From positions 1-40,664 of the forward strand of contig CAAFZP010000100.1 in assembly GCA_900767585.1 (NCBI GenBank): a stretch of DNA of 40,664 bases. The letters are read 5' to 3'. The position numbers and the translations under genes were made by a program. Positions 8,047 to 16,949 of the stretch are shown one piece after another. How positions within the stretch are numbered: position 1 is the stretch's first letter; every line of letters begins with the position of its first letter. Source of the stretch: Lachnospiraceae bacterium. GTDB taxonomy: Bacteria > Bacillota > Clostridia > Lachnospirales > Lachnospiraceae. Below the pieces are notes generated by a model. That model searched no databases and had not been told where the DNA came from. It was given only the letters and a program-made list of their open reading frames with translations.

Positions 8047-9180
8047 TTATTCTTGATTTTGAAAGCCTTCTAATTTCTGTCGTTTATATTCACTATAACG
8101 ATGTTCCTCGATTGCCTCCCGAATCTCACTCATCATATTATTATAAAAATATAAATTATGCAAGACGCAAAATCTCATTCCAAGCATTTCCTTTGCTTTG
8201 AGCAGATGTCGGATATAAGCTCTCGAATACTTCTTACATGCCGGGCATCCACAGCCTTCCTCAATCGGACGCTCATCCAGTTCATATTTTGCATTGAACA
8301 GATTCAGCTTACCATGGTTTGTATAGACATGACCATGTCTGCCATTCCGGGATGGGTATACACAATCAAAGAAATCAACCCCACGCTCTACGGCTTCCAG
8401 TATATTCGCCGGTGTACCAACCCCCATCAGATAGGTTGGCTTGTTCTCCGGCAGATACGGAATGACCGACTCGATAATCCGATACATCTCCGCATGTGTC
8501 TCGCCAACTGCCAGTCCGCCGATTGCATAACCGTCTAAATCCATGTCTGCAATCCGCTTCGCATGCTCGATACGGATATCATCGATGACACCGCCCTGAT
8601 TGATGCCGAATAACATCTGCTGCTTGTTAATCGTATCCTCGAGGCTGTTCAGCCTCTGCATCTCGCGCTTGCACCGTTCTAACCAGCGTGTTGTGCGATC
8701 TACCGACGGCTGGATGTAGGAACGATCTGCCTTTGCCGGTGCACATTCATCAAATGCCATTGCAATCGTAGATGCAAGGTTTGACTGGATCTGCATGCTC
8801 TCCTCCGGTCCCATGAATATGAGACGTCCATCGACATGCGAATGAAATGTCACGCCCTCTTCTTTAATCTTTCTGAGTCCGGCAAGGGAAAACACCTGAA
8901 ATCCACCGGAATCAGTGAGGATTGGCTTGTCCCATACCATAAACTTGTGCAGTCCGCCAAGCTTCTTCACAACCTCATCACCCGGTCTTACATGCAGATG
9001 GTAGGTGTTTGATAACTCCACCTGTGTTCCGATCGTCTGCAGATCCTCGGTTGAAACTGCACCCTTGATTGCAGCCGCCGTGCCGACATTCATAAATACC
9101 GGCGTCTGGATTACACCATGCGGTGTCGTAAATTCGCCACGCTTGGCGCTTCCATCTTTGGTAATCAATTTGTAACTCAT
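8047..9180 (-). CDS. tgt: tRNA-guanine transglycosylase
   Basis: Exchanges guanine-34 of GUN-anticodon tRNAs for a 7-deazaguanine (preQ1 in bacteria) on the route to queuosine. At 377 residues it has the normal length. The catalytic Asp90 lies in LTDSGGFQVF and the nucleophile Asp272 in FFDCVYPSRNGRHG. The zinc site is C310-x-C312-x2-C315 with His341, all present. The ATG at 9180 begins MSYKLITKDGSAKRG, a typical Tgt start. It leads the tgt-yajC unit. No queuosine biosynthesis or queA gene is adjacent in this window. Confidence 0.97.
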   Translation of the reverse strand: MSYKLITKDGSAKRGEFTTPHGVIQTPVFMNVGTAAAIKGAVSTEDLQTIGTQVELSNTYHLHVRPGDEVVKKLGGLHKFMVWDKPILTDSGGFQVFSLAGLRKIKEEGVTFHSHVDGRLIFMGPEESMQIQSNLASTIAMAFDECAPAKADRSYIQPSVDRTTRWLERCKREMQRLNSLEDTINKQQMLFGINQGGVIDDIRIEHAKRIADMDLDGYAIGGLAVGETHAEMYRIIESVIPYLPENKPTYLMGVGTPANILEAVERGVDFFDCVYPSRNGRHGHVYTNHGKLNLFNAKYELDERPIEEGCGCPACKKYSRAYIRHLLKAKEMLGMRFCVLHNLYFYNNMMSEIREAIEEHRYSEYKRQKLEGFQNQE

Positions 9181-9405
9181 GCTGTTGCTCCTTTATTATA
9201 AATCGCTTGCTATTTTACTTGTTTTTTTGTCCTATGACCGATATAATGATTCTGTCATGCGGATGATTCCATGTGTCTTATAATCGTTGCCGTTTTCCCA
9301 GGCATTTGTATAGATGATGCTAGCATCCTCTCCGACGCAGATACTATATTTGAAACATATAGAACGATACACTTCAATAACTATGTAAGCAAGGCAGGTG
9401 ATACT

Positions 9406-9678
9406 ATGTTTCGCATCTGGGGAAAAATAATGAAAGATAACCGTCTCGTCAAAGACCATACCGTCTGCATCGAGGACTACACCATGACGCGTACAAAAAA
9501 GGTGTATGCCGCCCTTGACGAGCTATGCTACACCTTTGATCTGGCAAAGCCTATCTGGTTGAAATCAAACCAGCAGGATTTTATCCGTCATGCAAGAACC
9601 CGGTTCACGCAGGATAATTTCATTGAATCCATTGATTTTGATTATCTTGACTTTCAGGTCATCGAGGAGGACTACTGA
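9406..9678 (+). CDS. small conserved-looking protein of unknown function (90 aa)
   Basis: Not recognised. The 90-residue protein starts MFRIWGKIMKDNRL and is rich in charged and aromatic residues, with no membrane helix and no Cys motif. The C-terminal half (DFIRHARTRFTQDNFIESIDF) looks like a folded cytosolic domain. I chose the ATG at 9406 because AGGTG lies 6 nt upstream; the frame is open further upstream but without a ribosome site. It is divergent from tgt and convergent with the MCP gene. Its stop codon (9676-9678) directly abuts the MCP stop codon, leaving no intergenic base. Codon use and the ribosome site favour a real gene. Confidence 0.7.
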   Translation: MFRIWGKIMKDNRLVKDHTVCIEDYTMTRTKKVYAALDELCYTFDLAKPIWLKSNQQDFIRHARTRFTQDNFIESIDFDYLDFQVIEEDY

Positions 9679-11568
9679 TTATTCCTGATCAGAGTCCTCT
9701 TCGTCTGTCTCCGCATCATATGCTGTATCATCTTCCGTTTCGGGATCTTCACTTATCTCTTCATCTTCTTCTGCTGCTTCTTCATCCCGGTTTTCTTCTA
9801 TTCCACTGTCTTCTCCGCTATCTTCTGCATCTTCCCAGGATTCATATGCTTCATCTATCCCAGCCTGTGTATCCTCAGAATCTTCGCAGATTTCCTCCGA
9901 CGCATCTTCGGTTGGATCTGTCTCCACCGCTTCTGTCTCTTCCGTTGAATCTGTCTCCTCTGATTCAATCTCTTCTGCGTCGTCTTCCTCTGCAGATGCA
10001 CTCGCAGGAGCCTCTGCTTCCTGTCCATCATCCTCCGAGAAATAATCTGAATAATCGGTTGTATCACGAGATACAGTCTGAACGGTTGTCTCATCTAACA
10101 TCTTATTGATTTCTTCTAAATCCGCTGCGCGCAGACTTCCGATAATCTTCGCAATCTCATTTAACTCATCAATCACACCGTTTAATTCATTTAAGTTTTT
10201 CTCACACAGATTCGCGGATGACTGCGCATTTGCTGCAATCTCCTCGCTTGCTGCCTGCTGGTTTGCCAGTCCATCAATGATAGAATTGTTCGATGCATCC
10301 AGATTACCGGACAACTTATCAAGCTGCTTCATATCGCCGGATAACTCTTCCACAGCCCCGGCAATTGTCTGGAAGCTTCCATCTGCCGCCTCGATGTATT
10401 TTGCCTGCTCCGATACCGCCTCTACACTTCTGCGAACCAGATCGGATGTGTGATTGGCAAGATCTGTCACGCCCTTCAGAAGCTGTGTGATACTGTCGAT
10501 GGAGCTTCTTGTATCATCCGCTAATTTACGGATCTCATCTGCAACAACCGCGAATCCACGTCCCTGCTCTCCTGCGCGTGCTGCCTCGATACTTGCGTTT
10601 AATGCAAGGAGGTTTGTCTGGCTGGAGATCTGATAGATAATCTGTGTAATCTCCTCTGCAGACTGGATCTTCTCACAGAGTTCTTCCGATACACGGGTTA
10701 CATCTTCATTGGCTACATTGATGTCATCTGATTTGTCTTTCAGACTTTCAATAATATTCAAACCGGACTTTACAGATTCGATTGCACGGTGCGTTGACTG
10801 TACAGTATTGTCCTTGACATCGATCAGATTGTCGATGATCCCCTGAATCTGCTGTGTCATCGTTGTCGACACTTCCATATTCTCTGCGGTGTCTGTAACG
10901 CCGGTTGAAATTGCATCGACGGATTTCGTAACTTCCGCCGTCGCAGCCTGAAAATTGTCAAGCTTGGACTGGAGCTGCTCGATATGTGCGTTTCCGTTGT
11001 CCACTACCTTGACCATGTTCTCTGTGATTTCTTCCTGATATGCCACATGGTACTCGATCTCCTGACGATCGGTCTCCTGCTCCCGCAAAGTGATGTTACA
11101 AGCCATCAGAATACCAAATGTGAAAATCGCTGCTAAAAGCAGAATCTCTACCCATGTAACAGATGGTGCAAATCCATGCTTTGCAATCTGCACAATCGTC
11201 TCAACTAAAATACCAAGCGTCGATACGCCACACGTCACACGGATGTGAAGTGTATCCATATAGATAATGCACATGCCCATCGCGATAAAGATTGGCAGTG
11301 CATCCATCACAGAACCGGAAATAAGGCTTGAAACAATCACAAGCACAGAAAACACGGTCACAGATGTAAACTTTGTAAGCTCACTGCGGTCATTGATGAT
11401 CTGGAATACAATATTTCCGACTGCAAAAATTGCAAACAGCACAAGTAATGGCACAAAACCCTTCTGTGCCTTGTGGTTAATTATCAATACAATGATTTTG
11501 GCGATTGCAAATGCAGCCATTACCTTCACTGCCAGATCATTTTTCTTTGCTAATCTCGTTCCATTCAT
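9679..11568 (-). CDS. methyl-accepting chemotaxis protein with six membrane helices and acidic tail
   Basis: A chemoreceptor that signals to CheA/CheW. The N-terminal ~175 residues contain about six membrane helices with short loops and no large extracytoplasmic sensor, so it probably senses something in or near the membrane, or energy state. No HAMP domain is evident. The signalling domain (about 200-500) includes the conserved hairpin tip with NASIEAARAGEQGRGFAVVADEIRKLAD (in parts: EAARAGEQGRGFAVVADE). After about residue 520 comes a ~110-residue tail almost wholly of Glu, Asp, Ser, Thr and Ala. I place the start at the ATG at 11568, 8 nt after AGAGGG; an ATG two codons earlier (11574) is only 2 nt from it. 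Confidence 0.9.
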   Translation of the reverse strand: MNGTRLAKKNDLAVKVMAAFAIAKIIVLIINHKAQKGFVPLLVLFAIFAVGNIVFQIINDRSELTKFTSVTVFSVLVIVSSLISGSVMDALPIFIAMGMCIIYMDTLHIRVTCGVSTLGILVETIVQIAKHGFAPSVTWVEILLLAAIFTFGILMACNITLREQETDRQEIEYHVAYQEEITENMVKVVDNGNAHIEQLQSKLDNFQAATAEVTKSVDAISTGVTDTAENMEVSTTMTQQIQGIIDNLIDVKDNTVQSTHRAIESVKSGLNIIESLKDKSDDINVANEDVTRVSEELCEKIQSAEEITQIIYQISSQTNLLALNASIEAARAGEQGRGFAVVADEIRKLADDTRSSIDSITQLLKGVTDLANHTSDLVRRSVEAVSEQAKYIEAADGSFQTIAGAVEELSGDMKQLDKLSGNLDASNNSIIDGLANQQAASEEIAANAQSSANLCEKNLNELNGVIDELNEIAKIIGSLRAADLEEINKMLDETTVQTVSRDTTDYSDYFSEDDGQEAEAPASASAEEDDAEEIESEETDSTEETEAVETDPTEDASEEICEDSEDTQAGIDEAYESWEDAEDSGEDSGIEENRDEEAAEEDEEISEDPETEDDTAYDAETDEEDSDQE

Positions 11569-11875
11569 ATTCATATCCCTCTTGTCTTTCCTTACAGGTT
11601 CTTATTTCTCTGCCATCTCGTGAACCGTACACAAAACAGCGGCTTTCATGCTTTGTTTTTAACTATCTTGCACCAGCAAAGTGCCACGTCATATTTATTT
11701 AAAATTATACCAAATTAATGAAACAAAGTCCATAGAGAAAATCCACTTATCCCTGCTTTCCACTTGTATATTTTACCCAAAAATGCTATCTTATTTTTCA
11801 GAACAGGAGACCTGGACAGATAAAACAGTGCAACGTTTGCATATGTCCATCTCGAGACCGTTGAAAGGAGTTATT
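11569..11875. other. divergent intergenic region between MCP and ABC exporter
   Basis: About 300 nt shared by two divergent units. It contains the putative exporter promoter at 11764-11792 and the ribosome site AAAGGAG at 11865. I see no riboswitch, RNA gene or long inverted repeat. Confidence 0.5.
11764..11792 (+). promoter_or_regulatory. putative promoter of the ABC exporter operon
   Basis: TTGTAT (11764-11769), a 17-nt spacer and TATCTT (11787-11792) lie 83 nt before the ATPase start. The spacing is ideal but the boxes are imperfect. Confidence 0.35.
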
Positions 11876-12502
11876 ATGTTTCAAGTTGAACATATTTCAA
11901 AATCATATGGAAAAAAACAGGTTTTAAAAGATATCTCATTTACGATCCCGGATGGTTGTGCAATTGGAATTTTGGGTGTAAATGGTTCCGGAAAATCCAC
12001 CCTTTTATCCTGCATCGCAAAAAAATATGCGAGTCTGCCAGATATGCAGGTTGGCTATGTTCCGCAGGAAAATCCCCTGTATGATGAGTTAAAACCACTT
12101 GACAACCTGCGCATGTGGACAGACAAACATAAATCAGAGATTCTTTCGGCATTGCAGACACCTCCGCTTGCACAACTTGGAATCCAGACATTTTTAGACA
12201 CCCCCGTGAAAAACATGTCCGGTGGCATGAAAAAACGTCTGAGTCTCGCATGCGCCCTACTCGATACACCCAAGCTTCTTTTGATGGACGAGCCATTTGC
12301 AGCACTTGACTTACCTGCCAAGCAGGATGCCATGCAATTTATGCGTTATTATTTAAGCCTTGGAAACTCTATTTTGATTGCTTCACACGAAGAAGCAGTA
12401 TTTCAGTTTACAAGGACTGTCTACCTTCTGAAAGATGGTTGTCTGTATGATGCCTCCAAACTGCCGGAAGGCACAAGCTATATCGATTTACTGCGGAGTT
12501 AA
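11876..12502 (+). CDS. ABC transporter ATP-binding protein
   Basis: A 208-residue ATPase subunit of an ABC-2 type exporter. Every motif is present: Walker A GVNGSGKST, Q-loop GYVPQENPLYDE, signature MSGGMKKRLSLA, Walker B LLLMDEPFAALD and the switch His in ASHEEA. The start at 11876 (MFQVEHISKSYGKKQ) follows AAAGGAG by 5 nt; the frame is open upstream but that part has no ATPase features. It is first of three genes, followed after 9 nt by two permeases, which suggests one ATPase serving a heterodimeric membrane part. The substrate is unknown; no lantibiotic or resistance gene is adjacent. Confidence 0.93.
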   Translation: MFQVEHISKSYGKKQVLKDISFTIPDGCAIGILGVNGSGKSTLLSCIAKKYASLPDMQVGYVPQENPLYDELKPLDNLRMWTDKHKSEILSALQTPPLAQLGIQTFLDTPVKNMSGGMKKRLSLACALLDTPKLLLMDEPFAALDLPAKQDAMQFMRYYLSLGNSILIASHEEAVFQFTRTVYLLKDGCLYDASKLPEGTSYIDLLRS

Positions 12503-12511
12503 AATGGATTA

Positions 12512-13627
12512 ATGTCAAGAATACACATGTTTTTCAATTTCATACGTGTCAACATGAAACGCTTGTTTCATTATCTGCCACACATGTTTCTTGCTTTGCT
12601 ACTGCTTCTTGTACTGACGGGAGCAGCTGGTTTTTATCTGTCAAAGCATCTATATAAGGAACAGATTTTCTCGGCTGTTACAATCGGATATTATCTGCCG
12701 GAAGACGACAACCGGGATTTAAACGAACTTGGCATCCGCATGCTTCAGGATCTGGACAGCATGCAGAAAACCGTTCAGCTTGAGCAGGTAAATAGTGTTG
12801 AGGACGGTTATGCGAAGCTGGCATCCCACGAAATCCTGTACCTGATCATTGTACCGGAACAGTTTTTCGCAGGAATTATGGATAGCACAAATGTTCCTTT
12901 GGATATCGTCGTCTATGACAATACATCCATCACATCCTATATCATAAATGAACTGTTCCTATCCTATGCCGGGCTGCTCGGAAATGCACAGGCTGGTATC
13001 TATAGCGGACTCGATACGACACGGGCACACGAATTTTCACAGGAAGAAATCAATAAGCTTTCCGATCGTGTGAACCTCGTCTACTTAGACCGTGTTATGA
13101 ACAAGTCAGAGTATATGGAAACGGTGGAAGCCGAAAATGCAGGAGCGGTTCCACTTTCCCGGCATTATGCAGCATTTGCTGTGATTTTAAGTCTTTGTTT
13201 TTCTGCATTTGTCCTAATTCCATATCTGCAGGGAACAAATAGCGGCATCCGCGAATGCATGAAGCTTCACCATATGCAGCAAGGCACGATTTTTATCTCG
13301 AATCTTATTTGCACATTCGTTGCCTTGTACCTGCTTTTTCTCCCGTGTTATATCGGGATTTCCATATGGGCAAAACACTTTACAAAAACAGGACTTCTCA
13401 CGATTATTCCTGCACTTTTTCTGATTGCTTTGTTGATCGCCGGAATTGCAAGCGGAGCTAAAAATACATTTTCCGCAAATATCTGCCTGCTTTTTACCGT
13501 TTTAGTCCTTGCCTACTGTGGTGGCGGACTTCTGCCGGATGCCATGCTTCCAAAAGCAGTCCGTCAGATACAGAACTTTCTGCCGGGCACATACATCCTG
13601 CAGATGTTTATCCATGCACTTTATTAA
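12512..13627 (+). CDS. ABC-2 type permease, first subunit
   Basis: A 371-residue membrane subunit. One N-terminal helix (about 23-43) is followed by a large extracytoplasmic loop of about 170 residues, then about five closely spaced helices from residue 215 to the end. This is the ABC-2 exporter plan with the long loop between helices 1 and 2. The only upstream Shine-Dalgarno-like bases (GGAG) lie about 13 nt before the ATG, inside the end of the ATPase gene, consistent with translational coupling. It precedes a second, shorter permease of the same plan. The pair probably forms a heterodimer with the ATPase at 11876. Confidence 0.85.
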   Translation: MSRIHMFFNFIRVNMKRLFHYLPHMFLALLLLLVLTGAAGFYLSKHLYKEQIFSAVTIGYYLPEDDNRDLNELGIRMLQDLDSMQKTVQLEQVNSVEDGYAKLASHEILYLIIVPEQFFAGIMDSTNVPLDIVVYDNTSITSYIINELFLSYAGLLGNAQAGIYSGLDTTRAHEFSQEEINKLSDRVNLVYLDRVMNKSEYMETVEAENAGAVPLSRHYAAFAVILSLCFSAFVLIPYLQGTNSGIRECMKLHHMQQGTIFISNLICTFVALYLLFLPCYIGISIWAKHFTKTGLLTIIPALFLIALLIAGIASGAKNTFSANICLLFTVLVLAYCGGGLLPDAMLPKAVRQIQNFLPGTYILQMFIHALY

Positions 13628-13645
13628 TCATTTGGGAGAATCGTT

Positions 13646-14578
13646 ATGAACCGTCTGATTGTTGCATTAAAAAGAATATTTCACAAAAAACTGTATTGGG
13701 GATTACTTTGCGTCCTGTTTATACTGACCGGAATCTACAAACTGCTTCCGGCAAAAAGCCAGTCCACACAGATCTGTGTGGCGGTCTGCCTTGCCGATAC
13801 AAGCGCTTATACTAAAAACTTCCAGACAGAACTTGCGGACAGTGCCTCTCTCTATCAGTTTTATTATGTGAATGACAGACAGGATGTCATCGAAGATGTA
13901 CAGGCCGGAAAAGCGGAGTGTGGATTTGTTGTACCAGAGGGTTTCTGGAATGGCTATATTCAAGGTACGGGGGATCCGAAAGTTTCACTTTTTAGAACGC
14001 CCGCCAGTACGCTTTCCTCTGCGATCAGTGAAACATTTTTTCACTATATCTTCAAAGTCGCATCGCCACAGATACTAGTCGATACGATTGGCGATGACTC
14101 GCTTTCCGAAGAATTAAAAAACCGTATGCAGGCATATATGGAAAGTGACTCCATCTTTCGCATGTCATCGGTCACAAAAGGGAGTTATGATTACAGAGAA
14201 AACACGTATCACATTTCCCTTCCAATCTATGAATGTACCTGTCTGCTCGTCCTGTTTTGTGCGTTGTTTGGACTTATGATGTACCTGCAGGATACGGAAC
14301 GCGGGATCTACGTTGTCCTGCCTGCGAAAAAAAGAGCAGGGATTTTGTGCTCTATGATTTTTTCATCGATTCTTCCTGTATGCGTGACAGGACTTCTCTG
14401 TAATCTGCTTACCTACGGAACCGCTACACTTGTCCCGGTTATGGTTATGAGTGCCGGTGCATTTCTTTTTACATGCATCCTGTCACTGCTTGTAAAAAAG
14501 AGCCAGACACTTGCAAAGATCATTCCACTTTTTTTGTTGATTGCAATTGTCTTTTTCTTTCTGGAATATATTCTATAG
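13646..14578 (+). CDS. ABC-2 type permease, second subunit
   Basis: A 310-residue membrane subunit. A helix near residues 17-34 is followed by an extracytoplasmic loop to about 190, then roughly five helices; the last residues are very hydrophobic (LFLLIAIVFFFLEYIL). It resembles the preceding permease in topology but not closely in sequence. A GGGAG ribosome site lies 8 nt upstream of the ATG, and 18 nt separate it from the previous stop. It ends the operon; a hairpin immediately downstream overlaps the convergent yigZ end. Confidence 0.85.
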   Translation: MNRLIVALKRIFHKKLYWGLLCVLFILTGIYKLLPAKSQSTQICVAVCLADTSAYTKNFQTELADSASLYQFYYVNDRQDVIEDVQAGKAECGFVVPEGFWNGYIQGTGDPKVSLFRTPASTLSSAISETFFHYIFKVASPQILVDTIGDDSLSEELKNRMQAYMESDSIFRMSSVTKGSYDYRENTYHISLPIYECTCLLVLFCALFGLMMYLQDTERGIYVVLPAKKRAGILCSMIFSSILPVCVTGLLCNLLTYGTATLVPVMVMSAGAFLFTCILSLLVKKSQTLAKIIPLFLLIAIVFFFLEYIL

Positions 14579-14588
14579 CATTGAACCA

Positions 14589-14623
14589 AACAGGACGAGA
14601 TCATCCAAAGATCTCGTCCTGTT
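14589..14623. terminator. hairpin between exporter operon and yigZ
   Basis: A perfect 14-bp inverted repeat, AACAGGACGAGATC and GATCTCGTCCTGTT, with a 7-nt loop. It is followed on the plus strand by a weak T-rich stretch. The stem includes the last codons and stop of the convergent yigZ gene. Confidence 0.65.
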
Positions 14624-15215
14624 CTTCTATCTGCGCTCTCGCATTTGTTGCATCGGTTATTTCTTTTAAGACTGCTTTCGCATCAGCAACCGGAATATGC
14701 ACAGTGAACATCACATCTTCTGCGAATTCCGTGTTGATAATTGTGACCTGTCTTGTATTCAGGATATATTGTATCTTTCCCATATCCGTATAATTCGTTC
14801 GGATCAAAACCGGAAGCAGTTGCTGCATCCGTTTTGTCGTACACGCTTCTAACGCTTCCTTCGTCGCCTGCGTATATGCCCGGACGAGTCCGCCGGTTCC
14901 AAGCAGCGTACCTCCGAAATATCGCGTCACAACAACACAGATATCATGAATTCCTGAATTTTGGATCAGCTCTAACATCGGTTTTCCCGCAGTTCCCTGT
15001 GGTTCTCCGTCATCCGAGAACCGGAGCAGCGGCATTTGTGTGCCCACTGAAAAAGCAAAACAGTTATGCCTTGCATCGTAATGCTTTTTTCTGATCTTCT
15101 CGATAAATGCATACGCCTCTTCTTCTGTCTCGACTGGGGCAATCTGTGCAATGAAACGGGATTTTTTCTCTATGATTTCTCCCTCGGCACCCCCGATTAA
15201 CTTGATATAATCCAT
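14601..15215 (-). CDS. yigZ: YigZ/IMPACT family protein
   Basis: A 204-residue UPF0029/IMPACT-family protein of uncertain biochemical role, possibly in translation or proteolysis control. The N-terminal domain carries the hallmark VVTRYFGGTLLGTGGLVRAY (about residues 95-114), and KKHYDARHNCFAFSVG and FSDDGEPQGTAGKP are also family features. The C-terminal ~70 residues form the ferredoxin-like second domain. It is the last gene of the long minus-strand block, 20 nt after nrdR. The C-terminal coding end lies inside the hairpin at 14589-14623. Confidence 0.92.
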   Translation of the reverse strand: MDYIKLIGGAEGEIIEKKSRFIAQIAPVETEEEAYAFIEKIRKKHYDARHNCFAFSVGTQMPLLRFSDDGEPQGTAGKPMLELIQNSGIHDICVVVTRYFGGTLLGTGGLVRAYTQATKEALEACTTKRMQQLLPVLIRTNYTDMGKIQYILNTRQVTIINTEFAEDVMFTVHIPVADAKAVLKEITDATNARAQIEEQDEIFG

Positions 15216-15235
15216 ACTAACCCTCGCAGGCTTCC

Positions 15236-15691
15236 TTACTTTGTTGCAAGAAGCTTTTTTAATTCACTCATAAACGTGTCTGCATCCTTAAATTCCCTGT
15301 ATACAGAAGCAAAACGAACATACGCAACCTGATCCAATCCACGGATTTGATCCATTACAATCTCTCCGATTTTCTTGCTTTCAATCTCACGCACACCCAA
15401 ATTAAAGATGCGGTTTTCGATTTCATCCACACACGCTTCGATCTGATCTACCGATACCGGACGCTTATGGCAGGAACGCACCAGTCCGGACTCAATCTTC
15501 GAACGGTCGTAAGTCTCCCTGTTTTTGTCTTTCTTGATGACAATCAATGGGATTGTCTCTACTTTCTCATAGGTTGTAAACCGCTTTCCACACTCATCAC
15601 ACTGTCTTCTTCTGCGGATTGCTTCGTTATCATCCGCCGGTCTTGAATCAATGACACGTGTATTATCATCTCCACAAAATGGACATTTCAT
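15236..15691 (-). CDS. nrdR: transcriptional repressor NrdR
   Basis: Represses ribonucleotide reductase genes in response to (d)ATP state. The 151-residue protein has the zinc ribbon with C3/C6 (MKCPFCGDDNTRVIDSR) and C31/C34 (RQCDECGKRF), followed by an ATP-cone domain (about 49-139) beginning PLIVIKKDKNRETYDRSKI. The length is standard and all four zinc ligands are present. It lies 23 nt after the ymxH-like gene and 20 nt before yigZ, so it is cotranscribed with housekeeping genes, not with the nrd genes it controls. No NrdR box was identified here. Confidence 0.96.
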   Translation of the reverse strand: MKCPFCGDDNTRVIDSRPADDNEAIRRRRQCDECGKRFTTYEKVETIPLIVIKKDKNRETYDRSKIESGLVRSCHKRPVSVDQIEACVDEIENRIFNLGVREIESKKIGEIVMDQIRGLDQVAYVRFASVYREFKDADTFMSELKKLLATK

Positions 15692-15714
15692 TTTTCTTTA
15701 CCTCTCTGTTTCTT

Positions 15715-15981
15715 CTAATGTTTTTCTCCCATAATCTTATGGATATCACAGGCATCGATATCGACCAGAACAATGTCCGGGCCGATACGAACAATGTTGC
15801 AGTACCGGATGTAATATTCCGTTCCCGAACCAAAGCACGAAAATAGTTTACCCGGTCCCGGTACGATGATCGCAAGTATCTTCCCGGTCTCACAATCAAA
15901 CTCAACATCGGCAACATAGCCGAGCCGCCTGCAATCCTTGCAGTTTATAACTTCTTTTTCTTTTAATTCCAAAAAGCGCAT
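15715..15981 (-). CDS. YlmC/YmxH family PRC-barrel protein
   Basis: An 88-residue small PRC-barrel protein of the YlmC/YmxH family, found in spore-forming Firmicutes; the exact role is unclear. The sequence MRFLELKEKEVINCKDCRRLGY begins as members do, and the VEFDCETGKILAIIVPG segment is the barrel core (each quoted in part). There are several Cys but no clear metal motif. It sits between degV and nrdR on the same strand with short gaps. Its presence points to, but does not prove, a sporulating lineage. Confidence 0.85.
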   Translation of the reverse strand: MRFLELKEKEVINCKDCRRLGYVADVEFDCETGKILAIIVPGPGKLFSCFGSGTEYYIRYCNIVRIGPDIVLVDIDACDIHKIMGEKH

Positions 15982-16020
15982 CGCATACCTTCGCTTTTTA
16001 TAGTTAGTATATGCACCGGA

Positions 16021-16896
16021 TTACCGCTTGTCACCCAAAAAGAACAATGTCATCGTCCCTGGTCCTACATGCGCTCCGATAATCGGTCCAACCTCACTGA
16101 TTATAATCTTATCCGGATGGAATTGTTCCTCTACCTTCGCCTGAACATATTCTGCGTCCTCCAGGCAATCTGCATGACAGATCAATACCATCTCCTGTTT
16201 ATCTGCATAACTTCCCACGCAGCTTTCCATCTCGGACACAAGCTGGTTTAACGCTTTTCTTCGTCCGCGCACCTTGCTCTCTGCGGCAAGTCTGCCCTCT
16301 GTATCCACATGCAATACCGGTTTTAACTGAATCATGCCGCCGATCATCGCAGCCGTCTTAGAGATACGTCCGCCTCTCTGCAGATAAGTCAGGTCATCCA
16401 CCGTGAATTTGTGAACGATACGATGCTTCAGCTCTTCAAGTGCCTGCATATTCTCCTTTGCTGACATGCCCTTCTTCTTGTTCTCGATCGCATGATAGAT
16501 CAGCATACCATGTCCACCGCAGGCACAGATAGAATCAAATACGCAGATATCCGCATCCGGATATTTCTCCTGCATCTCTTCCTTACATATAAACGCATTG
16601 TTAATCGTGCTGCTGATACCGGAAGAAAGACAGGTAAATAATACGTCTTTTCCAGCGGACAGAGCCTTTTCAAACTCATCTTCGATATCATTGATATTCG
16701 GTGCTGCTGTCTTTGTTCCCTGCCCTGCACGCATGCGATCATAAAATTCTTTATTTGTCAGTGTCTTTTCCCTTCCATCGAATACTTCATCCCCGATTTC
16801 AAAGCTGATCGGGATGATCACAACACCATGCTCCTCGGCATAACCGGCAGGCAGATCATTCGATGAATCTGTGATAATAACGTAATCTCTTTCCAT
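16021..16896 (-). CDS. DegV family fatty-acid-binding protein
   Basis: A 291-residue DegV protein. Such proteins bind a fatty acid and present it to fatty acid kinase FakA for phospholipid synthesis. It starts RDYVIITDSSNDLPAGYA; the ligand-binding LFTCLSSGISSTINNA and LTYLQRGGRISKTAAMIG segments, and the final VGPGTMTLFFLG, are typical (quoted in parts). There is no signal peptide. It lies 53 nt downstream of rnfB, so it may share the rnf transcript, and 39 nt before the ymxH-like gene. No fakA is in the window. Confidence 0.93.
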   Translation of the reverse strand: MERDYVIITDSSNDLPAGYAEEHGVVIIPISFEIGDEVFDGREKTLTNKEFYDRMRAGQGTKTAAPNINDIEDEFEKALSAGKDVLFTCLSSGISSTINNAFICKEEMQEKYPDADICVFDSICACGGHGMLIYHAIENKKKGMSAKENMQALEELKHRIVHKFTVDDLTYLQRGGRISKTAAMIGGMIQLKPVLHVDTEGRLAAESKVRGRRKALNQLVSEMESCVGSYADKQEMVLICHADCLEDAEYVQAKVEEQFHPDKIIISEVGPIIGAHVGPGTMTLFFLGDKR

Positions 16897-16949
16897 ACTC
16901 TCTCCCGTCTTATGTATTCATATCGTGATATACAAGTTGTACATATCGT

